The notes under the pieces: generated by a model
Told to the model about the DNA's origin: nothing
The model's database searches: none
What the model saw: only the letters and a program-made list of their open reading frames with translations
NCBI GenBank assembly: GCA_002049455.2
Contig: KV918816.1
Location: 124,001-188,000, forward strand
Source: Porphyra umbilicalis
Taxonomy: Eukaryota; Rhodophyta; Bangiophyceae; Bangiales; Bangiaceae
Direction of reading: 5' to 3'
Length of the DNA stretch: 64,000 nt
Made by a program: the position numbers and the translations under genes
Part shown: one piece after another, positions 54,993 through 64,000 of the stretch
How the letters are laid out: every line of letters starts with the position of its first letter
Numbering within the stretch: position 1 is the first letter of the stretch

Positions 54993-55309
54993 TGGAGATG
55001 CTATCAGACGGCCTTGAAGGCCCTTATTCTGAGGCTCGCGCACAGCCCAAGTCATTCGGGAGCGTCTTGGCCGTGAGACCTCTGTTAGCATCTACATGTT
55101 TTTGCTGACATTGTATTGCATTGGATGACATTGGACGACGTCTCACTCGTCAGACCTCTTCCACGAGTGGAAGCTCTTCGGGTCCTCGCCACAGCAAAGT
55201 CCTGAATCACTGCAAAGCGTGTGATAGAAATGCCCTCAGACGGCCTGAAAGGCCCTTTTCCGGAGGCTCGCGCACAGGCTAAGTCATTCGGGAGTGTCCT
55301 GGCCATGAG
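54964..55309 (+). repeat. 110-bp direct repeat pair, 236 bp apart
   Basis: 54,969-55,078 and 55,202-55,308 share CTGAATCACTGC, GTGTGAT, CAGACGGCC, AAGGCCC, GGCTCGCGCACAG and AAGTCATTCGGGAG in order. About 88% identical. Non-coding. Confidence 0.85.
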
Positions 55310-55932
55310 AGCTGGTCAACCCAGAATCGTGGTCGCATTAGAGACGCCCGTCCTCGCTGTGGGTCTCTCTGGTGGTGTCGAGAAGGCACACCTGCGTGAT
55401 TGGCGATTGTTAGACCACAGATCCAACGACTCATCTGCAATCAGTCCTGCACGGACTCGGTTTACTTCCTGTAGCCCCCCAGCACGTGGTCAAAAAAATT
55501 TCCTCGTGCTTGTTTACAGGCACGGCGACGCTCCCTTGGGCCATTGGGCGCACTGGGGTGGATTGAGGACCCACCCTAACGCTTGAGATGCAGTTGAAAT
55601 GATGTCCTAACCGGATCGGAGAACTCCAGCCGACACAGTTGATGCGGATGGCCGGATAGCTGCACGCATTTGCCTGCCTTTGGTATCATTATGGACTGAC
55701 CTAAGGTCAGGTTGGCGGTCAAGTCCTCTCGCTCCCAGTCTTAGAATCGACCAGTCGCGGCCGAGGACATTGCAGCAGAGAAATGACATATATGGTTTAG
55801 AAAATGACGACAAGATGCAAAAAAGTATTTCTTGGAGCACGTCAAGAGCCGTCCCGATGTCATGTACAGCGCTCGAGATGCGGTGCGATGCACAAAATGA
55901 CATCCAGATGCAGGTGGGCGCGGCTGCCGACG
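55310..55932. other. Right part of the 4.2-kb element, no gene recognised
   Basis: Only short frames. The last 100 bp contain GCATCTC-type subterminal motifs. Confidence 0.5.
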
Positions 55933-57317
55933 ATCAAGGCCCGCATTACGCAGCTTGAGACCCTCACCGGCTCAAGGTGAAGCGGGTGCGCTACGATGGC
56001 GCAAAGGAGTACGTCAGCCACGACCTCAAGGCGTGGTATGACAACAAGGGCATCACGTCAGAGAAGACGGTGCCGTACTCATCGCAGCACAACGGCAAGG
56101 TGGAGCGTGCCAGCTGCTACATCATGGAGCGCGTTCGCGCGACACTGCTGGACGCCGGTGCGGAAGCGGAGCTGTGGGCTGAGGAGCTCTCCTCGGTCAT
56201 CCACGTTCTCAACCGGTCCCCCAAGGCCGGGCAAGATGTGACGCCCCTTGAGGCGCTCACGGGGCGCCGCCCCGTCGTGAAGGGATCTCGCGTCTGGGGG
56301 AGCCGGGACTGGGCTCTCAAGCCCAAGCAGCAGCAGCGCGAGCTGGAACCAAGGACCAATGTTGGCCGTTTTGCTGGCTACACCGTTAATGGAAAGGCCT
56401 ACCACATCCTCGAAGATGATTCAAAGAAGATCTTCGAGCGCCGAGACGTGCTCATGGAGGAGATCCCAAGCAAGACAATCAAAAAGACGTCTGTTTCTTT
56501 TTCAAGCGCCAGTCCTCGCCTGACGGCGTGGACGGATGGCGACAAGGAGGACGGTTCGATGAACATGCTGGACGCGGAAGTCCCCAGCGGGGACAAGTAT
56601 GCTCCGCAGCGGTCTTCAGAGAGCGACGGAGCGCCGCACAAGGAGGCCGTCCATGACGCGGAAGACGGTGATGATGATGACGACAGCGAGGACGCGGCGG
56701 CTCAATAGAAGCACCAAGTGCTGCCTGACTTCACAACTGAGAGTGATGGCGACGGGTCGCAAGCACCCCGGCGGTCCAAGCGCAAGCCGGCACCAAATGT
56801 TACCTGGTGGGAGAGCAACCCGAAGGCTTACGTGGCAGCGGGGCCCTTTGGTGGCGCTAAGTCTGCCTGGGACCTGAGCAAGCCGCCGACCAACGCGAAG
56901 GAGGCGCGTGCACGCTCGGACTGGCCGCTATGGAAGGCGGCGGAGAATGAAGAGTACTTGGCGCACAAGAAGCTTGGTACATGGTCCAAGATCAAGAACG
57001 ACAACAAGCGCAAGGCTGTCAAGACTCGGTACGTGTACGACATCAAGCGCGATTCGGAAGGCAACGTGACGAGGTACAAGGCGCGCCTGAACGCGCAAGG
57101 CTTCAACCAAGTACCGGGGCGTGATTTTGACGACACGTGGGCGCCAGTGCCCTGGTCGGTAACAACACGCGCACTCTTCGCGATGGCCGCGGCCACGGAA
57201 TGGCATGTTCACCACGTGGACGTCAAGACGGCTTTCCTCAGTGCCAAGATGGACAAGGAGATGTTCATCAACCTTCCGGACGGCACCGAGCCGAGGGAGG
57301 CACATGAGGTCTTCCGT

Positions 57318-57911
57318 CTAAACCTAGCCGCCGGCGCCGTCTCCGCTGCCGTCGTCGCCTTCGTCGCCACCGCCGTCGTCGCCGCCGTCTGGGGCGTGCC
57401 GCCCCCCGACGCCGGCCGGGGCGGGCGCCCACGCGCCGATTGCCGCCGTCTTCAAGGCGGCGTCATGGACGCCACCGACGACGGCGACGTCGGCGAGCGG
57501 CGCCAGCTGCTCCTCCAACGGATCGCCCGTCGTGCATGGGACAACCACCAAGCGCGCGCCGGCAGCGGCCGCCGCCCCCCGCAGCGTGGCGACCAGCCGA
57601 GCCTCGGACTTGTCGTTAAACCGCCGCCGGTGCGCGCCGCCGCCGGCGGCAGCGACCGCCGCGGCCACCGCGGCCGCCGCTGCCAACCCGGCCACCGCCG
57701 CGGTCCCCGCCTGCGGCAACACGCTCCGCGGTCCCCAGGGCCCCCACCACCGCCGCGGCGGCCACAGCCTCCGCCGCCGCCGCCACCGCCGCCGCGGCTG
57801 CCGCTGCCGCCGCCGCCGTGGCCGCCGCCGCCGGCAGCAATCGCCACGGCCGCTGCGGCCGCCGCAGGCGAAGGGGGGGGCAGAACACAAGCAATGCCAA
57901 AGTTTAAACAA
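57318..57911 (-). other. GC-rich insert beyond the Copia RT, with a protein-like minus frame
   Basis: Copia similarity stops abruptly at 57,317. On the minus strand 57,650-57,324 reads RFNDKSEARLVATLRG, ARLVVVPCTTGDPLEEQLAP, LADVAVVGGVHDAALKTAAI and then a Gly/Asp-rich tail to a stop. This resembles a real alpha/beta protein segment, but I do not recognise it. Upstream it dissolves into poly-Arg/Gly. It may be the end of a captured host gene. Confidence 0.3.
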
Positions 57912-58019
57912 GAGTAGCTCTCTCTGCCGCCCTCTGCAAGACTAGTTCTCGCCTGGAAAGCTATATTTATCGCGCTTCCGTACACAAGCCACCTCCCACT
58001 GCCGCTGTGCAAAGCATAG

Positions 58020-58430
58020 CTACTCCTTCACATTGAACATGCCTTCCGACAGCCAGCGCAAAGCTACTTCGGCGTGGCTCAAGCTACGCTTTGCGTTCTT
58101 GTGCTCCGCTTCGGCGGCCGCCTGTTGGCGGTCTAGACGGTTGATAACTGCGTGGCGTTCGACGGCAAGGAGCTGCACCGCCGATGACGTTGCTTCAAAC
58201 CTCTGCTTCGCCGCCTTCCGCGACTTCTTTGACAGAAGCCACTGCTGCTCACTTGAAGAGCGTTTGCGCGCCACCGACAGTACGGCCTGTGCCGCCGTCA
58301 TCCCAGCCGGATCTGCAAGGGCCGCGTCGGACGAGGCGTCAGAAGGGCAGGAGGCAGCAGCCGCGGCTGAATCGGGGAAGGTACCGGCCGACGCAGCGAC
58401 CGGCGGCCACGGCTGCATCGACGCGTTCAA
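58020..58430 (-). CDS. Putative coiled-coil protein, C-terminal part only
   Basis: 136 codons ending just after GMFNVKE. The last 75 residues (SKKSRKAAKQRF, VQLLAVERHAVINRLDRQQA, AEAEHKNAKRSLSHAEVALR) have heptad-like spacing and alternating charge typical of a coiled coil, preceded by a Ser/Ala-rich linker. Similar coils end Myb/SANT-type transposon or regulatory proteins, but no DNA-binding domain is visible. The start is uncertain: the region upstream (58,430-58,900) is Ala/Pro-rich and open in another minus frame, so a frameshift or intron is possible. Confidence 0.35.
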   Translation of the reverse strand: MNASMQPWPPVAASAGTFPDSAAAAASCPSDASSDAALADPAGMTAAQAVLSVARKRSSSEQQWLLSKKSRKAAKQRFEATSSAVQLLAVERHAVINRLDRQQAAAEAEHKNAKRSLSHAEVALRWLSEGMFNVKE

Positions 58431-58939
58431 CGGCGATCGCGACGGCAGCGGCGGCGGCGGCTGCGGTAGGGGAGGCGGTGGCGGAGGGGGCGGTGGTGGG
58501 GACTACCAGGAGCCTGCCGGTGCTTGATTCGGAGTGCTCGGTAGCGGCCGTGCGGGTGCTGTCGCCGCTGTCACCGCTCTGTTGGCCTGAGCGCCTACGC
58601 GCGCTCCCATTTGCGGACTCCCGCGAGGCGGTGGTGGGAGCAGGAGCGCTGGTCTTGAAGGAAACGGCGGCGGGGACGAAGGTTGCGGCGGCGGCGGTGA
58701 CGATGGCAGCGGCGGCGGCGGCAGCGACAGCGGCGCCGGCTTCGGCGAAGGTTGAGGGCGGCGGCGTGCCCGCGCCGACCGGGATCGATGAAGACCACGC
58801 CGCCGCCCCATTGGGTGACCTGTTGGACTGTGATGCTCGTCGCCGACTCCACTGGCGGTTCGCGGAAGGATGATGGTCGGTGACCCCTGTGGTACCCACC
58901 TGGTACATTTGCAAGATGTGGTCAAGTTGCACGCATGGG

Positions 58940-59660
58940 TGTTGGGTCATCTTGGGGCGTTACTTTTGGCATATTTGGATTTGATCTTCGATTTGCGCTA
59001 GTGGCTTTTGATCTGATGAGTGATTCGATTTGGTGCAAGGGCGTGGGCGTCGGTGTGGGCGCGAGAGGGGGGAGCACTTGGCCCGGTGGGAACTATTTGA
59101 GAGGTGCTCTCGGTTGGGAGAAGCGGACGAACCTTAGGACAATCAGCAAAACACGTTCGCACACACACACACAAGCTCAAGCCACTCAACCACTTCACAG
59201 TGGTCCCCCAATCCCTATCCGCACTGCGCTTCAACTGGTTATGGGCCCAGAGCCGGGGCTGTGGTAAGGGAAAAGTGTGGCAGTCGGTGTCGGGGCGGTC
59301 GCGGCAAGTGCGAAGAAGACGAGGTCAAGGTGGTTCAAGGACGCGATGGTCAAGGCGTGAGACTCGGCAAGCTTGGGCGCTACGACAAGAAGACATCATG
59401 GACGGAGGTGCTGCCGGCATGGGTGGCATAAAGATCGACAAGTTGACGAAGACGAACTTCCACGAGTTGCGTCAGCGCATCAAGATGGCCCTAGCGCTGC
59501 GCGACCTGGAAGATATGCTTGACGAAGACGGCAAGCCGACGGTCGCGGAAGGCCGCGAGTTGGCTTTGTGGAAGCGTCGAGACACGAAGGCGAGCGCCAT
59601 CATCGGGCTCACTCTTGGGTCAGAGCAGCTCGAGCATGTGTCGGGCTACCGGTGGGCCCA
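58940..59660 (+). mobile_element. 5' fragment of a second Copia element (LTR end, primer site, start of gag)
   Basis: GGTTATGGGCCCAG at 59,238-59,251 is the half-tRNA-iMet primer site, directly after TTCAACT, a likely LTR end. The LTR start is placed only roughly. Gag begins at ATG 59,398: KIDKLTKTNFHELRQRIKMA and LWKRRDTKASAIIGL are typical of Copia UBN2 gag. Similarity ends near 59,640. The rest of the element is not seen. Fossil. Confidence 0.7.
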
Positions 59661-60467
59661 GCGGGAGCGAAGTTTGGAGCGGGAGGGTGCGGCTGGCGGG
59701 ACTGTCGTTTTGCCTGTCGGCTGAAATACAATGGCCAGTGCCGCATAATGTGCCGACGCTGTCTTTAGAAAGCGCGCACGCTCGCAGACTGCCACCACCT
59801 GGTGCGAGCTTGATCCCGATCGATCGACTTGATGCGTAATGTTTCGGGCACTTCGACGCTGAGAAGCGCTTTGTGCGCTCAACACATCGATCACTGCTCT
59901 TTTTTTTCGAGCCTACGAGCGCAACTGGCACCAAGAGAAGCGTCTTCCCTAGCGCTTCCTGCCGGTATGTTTATTCCCTTTTCGGCTATATATCGAGGCA
60001 ACAGCGTTCGTGCGGAGAAAAAGCAGAGGGCAAACAAGCTGGAATCGACGATTCTGGTGATCCACTTTTGGCGTAGTTGATCCAGAATCGCGTCAGTGAC
60101 AATAGGCAGCGCCATAATCTGGGGCTAACGGTGCGGGGCGGACAGGCAGCACACGGTCAGGAGCAATGCTTCTTTTCATTGGTGTACACAAGGCCGTTCC
60201 AGCGGATCAATTCGGCGTAGAAAATCTGCCAGCGATGCTTCGTGCGAGGCAAGAATGGTGTGATTGGCTGGTTCAGTCTCGGCGGTTGCCTCGTCAGAGG
60301 GGCTGGGGACACAATGTCACAGGCCGCGGGCCACTCCAGTCCATCCTTTCGTGGTCACTCGTCTCTTTAGCCACATGCGGATGGATGCTTACCATTCGCA
60401 GCGTCACTCAGAGGTACGCGCACTGAAGTCAGACCGAGCTCCGTTGCTTACGCTCGATCATCTCCTT
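59661..60467. other. No gene recognised
   Basis: Moderate-GC DNA with short, overlapping frames and no family resemblance. Confidence 0.5.
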
Positions 60468-61295
60468 TGGACTATTTCTCATCGAGGCACCATCAAGCCT
60501 GCGATTGCGCATCGCACCCCGGAAAATGGCCTGCGATGGGCGTTTCTTTCACCATCGACGGTCCCATCGCAGTCGACAAAGCGATGGGGGGTGGTCAACT
60601 TCAGTTATGATCAGCCGGACACAGACGCTCGGGTGCTATTGGACAATCGCTGCCTCCATGACATGACATGTGGACCGTTCTTTTGGATCATCGTGTCATC
60701 AGAACTTATGTAGTAATTAACGCTTAAGTTGGCTGCGGGGTTGTCCATCTCACCGCCGTCGCGACCAATATGGCATCCGTCTTCTTCGCAAGGGTCCACG
60801 CCGACAGAATCTGACTTGGTGCCTCACAATGGCTCCGTTTAATTGATACAGTGGAACTCAGCAGTCGACCTTGCAAGGGTCTGCGAACACCGTGTGCATG
60901 AAAAATCCAACGTTAGCACAGTGCTTGTCTCGATAGGCTGCCTTCAGACGCACTCCGGTACGCACGCGCATCTCGTAAAGGCCGCACCTGCACCGGCGCG
61001 TACAGCATGCAGCCGGGAGCGCGACCGATTGAAGTTGACTCGAGTGGCGCCGAACCTGACGACGCGACGACGACGGATGCCAGAAGTATGTGTGTAATTT
61101 ATTCTTTGTTGGCATGTACTGAAGGCATAATCAACTCCCACTTTACCTCTCAGATACACGGATTGTCAGCGCTGGATGTCCACAACGGCCGCTAAGGTTT
61201 TCCATCGACGGTCTCATCGCTTCGCATCGAGGTCCATCGCAAAGGTTCCATCGAGCAGCCATCGCAAATCGGTTGTCGGTGGGAAATAGTCCCAA
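60468..61295. mobile_element. Candidate inverted-repeat element with GCGATGG subterminal motifs
   Basis: Left TGGACTATTTCTCATCGAGG and inverted right TGGGACTATTTCCCACCGAC face each other 828 bp apart. Both subterminal regions (60,480-60,590; 61,200-61,265) are dense in GCGATGG / CCATCGA in both orientations, the texture of transposase-binding arrays. No clear target duplication was found. Confidence 0.5.
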
Positions 61296-61978
61296 CTAAA
61301 CGATGGCACGGTCTCTTTCTTTCAGGGGGTCAAGCCTCGTCCCTCCACAGATTAAGGTCTCCTTGTCTCACTTCTGACTCAGCAGTAGTAGTGAAAGGCC
61401 GCAATACAACCGAGTCATACCGCCTGCTGAAACGCCGCATGCCGCTGCGACGACCAAGGCTACACATGTGACAGGCGACCTGGCCTTCTGACAGCCTTGC
61501 GGGCTTGCGACGCTCATCGCCTGCTCACGACAGGGGAAACGTATATCGCTTCTTCGTTCCTTTGGCCTGGCTTTCGTCTTCTGAAACTTCTTTGGCTCAA
61601 GAGACATGGTCCAACGGCTGCCATGTGTCAGATGATTGTCGTATATCAACACGATCGGCCACTTCGCGTCGTGAATGTGCGTCGTGTCTGCGACGTGGCA
61701 GACGATCGCCACCTTCTACTAGCCTGAGCAGAGGAATCTCGGGCGGATCACAGCGCAGCGGGCCCAGAACCGTCGTCAAAAGCAAGTCTGTTTTTACCTG
61801 TTTTGAGCCTCTGGGAGGCCCGTGATCCTGTTTGAAGAAACAGAAATCCTGTGCAAAACACACATCGACCCCCCTTGGCAGGCTCTCAGGCCCGTTCGCA
61901 GACTCGCATAACGCTGGTTCGCATAAACATAACGCCGCCCTGATTGGTCAATCACGGATCAGGCGCTTTATATCGTTA
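61296..61978. other. No gene recognised
   Basis: Short frames on both strands without recognisable domains. Confidence 0.5.
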
Positions 61979-62005
61979 AGACATACGCGAGCGGCTCGCG
62001 TATGT
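61979..62005. repeat. 27-bp palindrome
   Basis: GACATACGCGAG and its inverse CTCGCGTATGTC surround the 3-nt core CGG. It lies 15 bp left of the MITE at 62,020. Confidence 0.85.
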
Positions 62006-62019
62006 CAAAACGTTATATA

Positions 62020-62150
62020 CAGTGCGTTCTCGTTATAAGAGAATCGTTTACAAAAGAACATGGGTCGCGAGTCTTCCATTCCAGTCCGTGTGGGCCACGT
62101 TTTCTTCATATTGAGCCGAATCAGCTGTCTCTTATAACGAGAACGCACTG
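62020..62150. mobile_element. Tc1/mariner-type MITE, 131 bp
   Basis: A perfect 23-bp terminal inverted repeat begins CAGTGCGTTCTCGTTATAAG. TA flanks both ends (62,018-62,019; 62,151-62,152). CAGTGCGTTC is a common start for protist and animal mariner-like ends. Intact ends suggest recent activity of the family. Confidence 0.92.
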
Positions 62151-62363
62151 TAACGTTACACAAGTTCGACTCTGTTTGCATTTGGTGAACCGATTGCATG
62201 AGGAAATCTGTACTGGCGTCAGTTCAGGAGTCCGGTCGGACGATCCAATACCCGCCTTCGTCTGGCACGGACCTCACAACGCCATCACACCGCTGCTCGC
62301 ATCGACCACCTAACCAAACCACCACCCCAATTGTTGCTGTGCCACACTCCCATCTGATCCAGC

Positions 62364-62591
62364 ATGGCCTCTCGTGTCTCTTTTAAGCACCTCCAGGAGG
62401 AGCTGCGGCGCCGAGGCCTGCCAATTCATGGCATCAAGAACGCGATGTTGGAGCGCTGTCGTGCAAACGGCGTCTCGCCACTGTCAATGTGGCTCCCGCC
62501 GCCACACTATTGCAGCGCAATCGTGGTTCTCATATCGGGTGACACGCCGAGCCGAGAGAGGCGCGGCCGCAAAGCGTCAACGAGGTCATAA
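62364..62591 (+). CDS. SAP-domain protein fragment
   Basis: ATG at 62,364 follows a plausible leader. Residues 4-36 (SFKHLQEELRRRGLPIHGIK then AMLERCRANGV) fit the SAP motif L--L---L---GL---G-K--L--R, a short helix-loop-helix that binds AT-rich scaffold DNA and often occurs in chromatin proteins and in transposon-encoded proteins. From about 62,500 the frame runs antisense through a Harbinger-like fragment, so the natural C-terminus is lost. It could be a host gene broken by an insertion or the accessory frame of a transposon. Confidence 0.5.
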   Translation: MASRVSFKHLQEELRRRGLPIHGIKNAMLERCRANGVSPLSMWLPPPHYCSAIVVLISGDTPSRERRGRKASTRS

Positions 62592-62854
62592 AAAGCGCCA
62601 AGGGGCATGCGCATAGCTTGGAGATAATTGCACCCGTACCTTTCTTGTACATCAGCAAAACAGACACGGGCTGGGGTGTGGTACCAGAGAGGGTAAAAAT
62701 AGCCTCTCTGGGCATACACGGCGCCTCCTACTGTGGTGACAAACTGACCATGGCGCAGGATGGAGGCAGGGTCCATGGAGACAACCCGCCCCACGCGTGA
62801 GAAATCTGTGAGGTAGGTGAGGAGCACGCGCGCTGGCCGAGAACGTGGCTTCAT
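62507..62854 (-). pseudogene. PIF/Harbinger-like transposase, N-terminal fragment
   Basis: The minus frame reads FYPLWYHTPARVCF, YLQAMRMPLGAFYDLVDALR and PRLSRLGVSPDMRTTIAL. The FRM----FD-L---L-P-L-------R--I-L pattern is how Harbinger (DDE_Tnp_4) transposases begin, just before the RVAIAL--LA block. The frame stops at 62,507 before any catalytic residue. Upstream (62,855-63,230) no continuation is recognised. Truncated at both ends. Confidence 0.45.
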
Positions 62855-62869
62855 CTGCAGGGGGACGTC

Positions 62870-63865
62870 GACTGTGCGTTAAGGTAAGGCCGGTATATAA
62901 TTTGGTATTTGATGGTGTCTTTGAAACGAACGCTGACCGAGCCCGCATGTCTCTTTCGCAGCGTTTCGGCACAGGAACTTCTAGGATCCGCCGGCACGCC
63001 CGGTGCAGTGGCATCTGGGCACAGCGTTGGACGCCCATGCGGCCTGGAAACGAACTTTGGCACGCGTTCCGCGGTGCCATTTTAACCGTGCCAGTCTTCT
63101 CTACCAATAGGAAGCCAGTACAGGCGCGAATGCAGCGCGTTGCTGGGCCCGATTGGGGCTTGGTTCTTTTGTGACGCTGCCTCTGTGGCCCCTTCCGGGC
63201 GACCCACCATCTGTGATGGGTCCAATCCAATATGTGGTAACAGATGGATGGCTGTCAATTGTTCCTCGTCGCCTGGTTGCTTGGCGTTGATTCGCTGAGT
63301 CAATAATATCTCCACTCGCTCACCGATTCCACGCCGTCAAATTTGCAAAACCTATTGCTCCACGGCTGGAGGAGCGCGCCACTTTTGGTTTACCGAGCTC
63401 GGCCGTCTGGTCGTGTCGCCTCGCAGCCAGGGTCTCGCGCGAGCCCGCGCTTTCGGGCTCGCTCACGGCCTGCCGTTCACACCATCCAACGCGGGCGTCG
63501 AACGCCACCGTGACCCGGCCATGGAGCACGCGTCCAGCCCATCACCGTCGGACCTGCCCGGTGCACGCATGCGCGGGGACGGGGGAGACCCGGTGACGTG
63601 GACCTCCCAGCTGTGATGACACGGTATCGGACATCACCCCCGGTTTGCCCCCATCCTGCCCCACTCTTGCGTTCTCGTGCCTTCGTTGCCGCTCCACCGC
63701 CCCCCCCTCTACACCCGCGAGCCTCGACTCGAGCCGTCAACACCAGCCCTTCCACTCCCCGACGTCGACCCGGCGCACGTGCGTGGAGAGTGGTGCCTCT
63801 CCTCACCTCCCTCTACCCCGGCCCCATCGTCGGTCTCCACCGCGCTGTCGCCACTTTCGGCCATC
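62870..63865. other. No gene recognised; probable promoter near the right end
   Basis: 62,870-63,400 holds only short frames. From about 63,610 the plus strand is pyrimidine-rich up to the ATG at 63,866 and is probably the promoter and 5' UTR of the terminal frame. Confidence 0.4.
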
Positions 63866-64000
63866 ATGGCCAAACAGACGATCGGCCAACTCGCGGAGCG
63901 CATGGCGTTCAAGCTCAACCGCCGCGCCGGTAGGGAGAGGCCCCCGACGCCCGCCGCCATCCGTCTCATCGCGCAGTTCTTGGAGCTCGTGCACACCCTG
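63866..64000 (+). CDS. Start of an unidentified gene, runs off the window
   Basis: ATG at 63,866 in context CCATCATGG, preceded by about 250 bp of pyrimidine-rich DNA. The 45 visible codons (MAKQTIGQLAERMAFKLNRR, AGRERPPTPAAIRLIAQFLE, LVHTL) use mostly G/C-ending codons and look like an amphipathic helix, a short loop and another helix. No family is recognised from so little. The overlapping frame at 63,598-63,933 is Pro/Arg-rich and less credible. Confidence 0.5.
   Translation, partial: MAKQTIGQLAERMAFKLNRRAGRERPPTPAAIRLIAQFLELVHTL

Larger units (their letters stand above)
51695..55932. mobile_element. 4.2-kb inverted-repeat element inside the Copia integrase region
   Basis: A perfect 20-bp terminal inverted repeat, CGTCGGCAGCCGCGCCCACC, lies at both ends, flanked by AT on each side (51,693-51,694; 55,933-55,934). 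GCATCTC motifs repeat subterminally on both sides. The interior contains CCG arrays and gene-fragment-like sequence but no recognised transposase. An AT rather than TA flank leaves the superfamily open. Confidence 0.7.
28131..57317 (+). mobile_element. Copia (Ty1/copia) LTR element, old, broken, split by two large insertions
   Basis: A degenerate half-tRNA-iMet primer site, GGTTATCGGCCTAG, follows TTCACA at 28,131, so the 5' LTR should lie just upstream; its start cannot be fixed. Parts: N-terminal gag (about 28,286-28,552), later gag plus protease (WVLNSGATNH) and start of integrase (50,316-51,692), rest of integrase (about 55,960-56,450), reverse transcriptase (about 56,800-57,310). Gypsy-1 sits between the first two parts and a 4.2-kb inverted-repeat element between the next two. 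The C-terminal part of pol and a 3' LTR are not seen. Several breaks besides the insertions; a fossil. Confidence 0.85.

Overview
The window is nuclear DNA of a GC-rich eukaryote with few, short introns. The one clear host gene, a PiT phosphate transporter at the left edge, has third-codon positions dominated by G/C and a single intron of about 200 bp. The rest is mostly transposable elements, simple repeats and long G- or CCG-rich tracts. A GC-rich alga, perhaps a bangiophycean red alga of the Porphyra/Pyropia type, fits the composition and the mix of Gypsy, Copia, CACTA, Helitron and hAT elements. That placement is an inference.

Layout. 1-1643: 3' truncated PiT transporter gene, minus strand. 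1.6-5.8 kb: no gene, one Tc1/mariner-like MITE. 5.8-9.9 kb: two head-to-tail Helitron-like elements sharing the same left and right ends; the second carries an N-terminal Helitron protein fragment. 9.9-17.5 kb: repeats, a 628-bp TA-flanked inverted-repeat element and a possible 4.8-kb one full of low-complexity DNA. 17.5-21.2 kb: gene-poor, with three blocks of one GTAACACCCC-type minisatellite. 21.3-24.9 kb: a CACTA (EnSpm) DNA transposon with matched ends, AAG target duplication and a decayed transposase. 25.2-27.1 kb: three small elements, one a hAT MITE with a perfect 8-bp duplication. 27.3-27.8 kb: a broken unknown gene.

28.1-57.3 kb is one nested stack. An old Copia element is interrupted by a Gypsy element (Gypsy-1, 28,553-50,310, duplication CCAAG). 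Gypsy-1 is interrupted by a second, opposite-strand Gypsy (Gypsy-2, 30,394-40,621, duplication CAAAC). Gypsy-2 contains a TA-flanked inverted-repeat DNA element (32,303-36,704). That element is filled by a 264-bp satellite array, and the array is itself split by a 309-bp TRIM. The Copia element has a second insertion, a 4.2-kb inverted-repeat element (51,695-55,932). Gypsy-1 also carries a long antisense open frame between pol and its 3' LTR, and Gypsy-2 an unexplained frame beyond its chromodomain; these are the best candidates for something undescribed.

57.3-64 kb: gene-fragment-like GC-rich DNA, the 5' part of a second Copia element, a perfect 23-bp-TIR MITE, a SAP-domain frame abutting a Harbinger-like transposase fragment, and the first 45 codons of an open frame that runs off the right edge.
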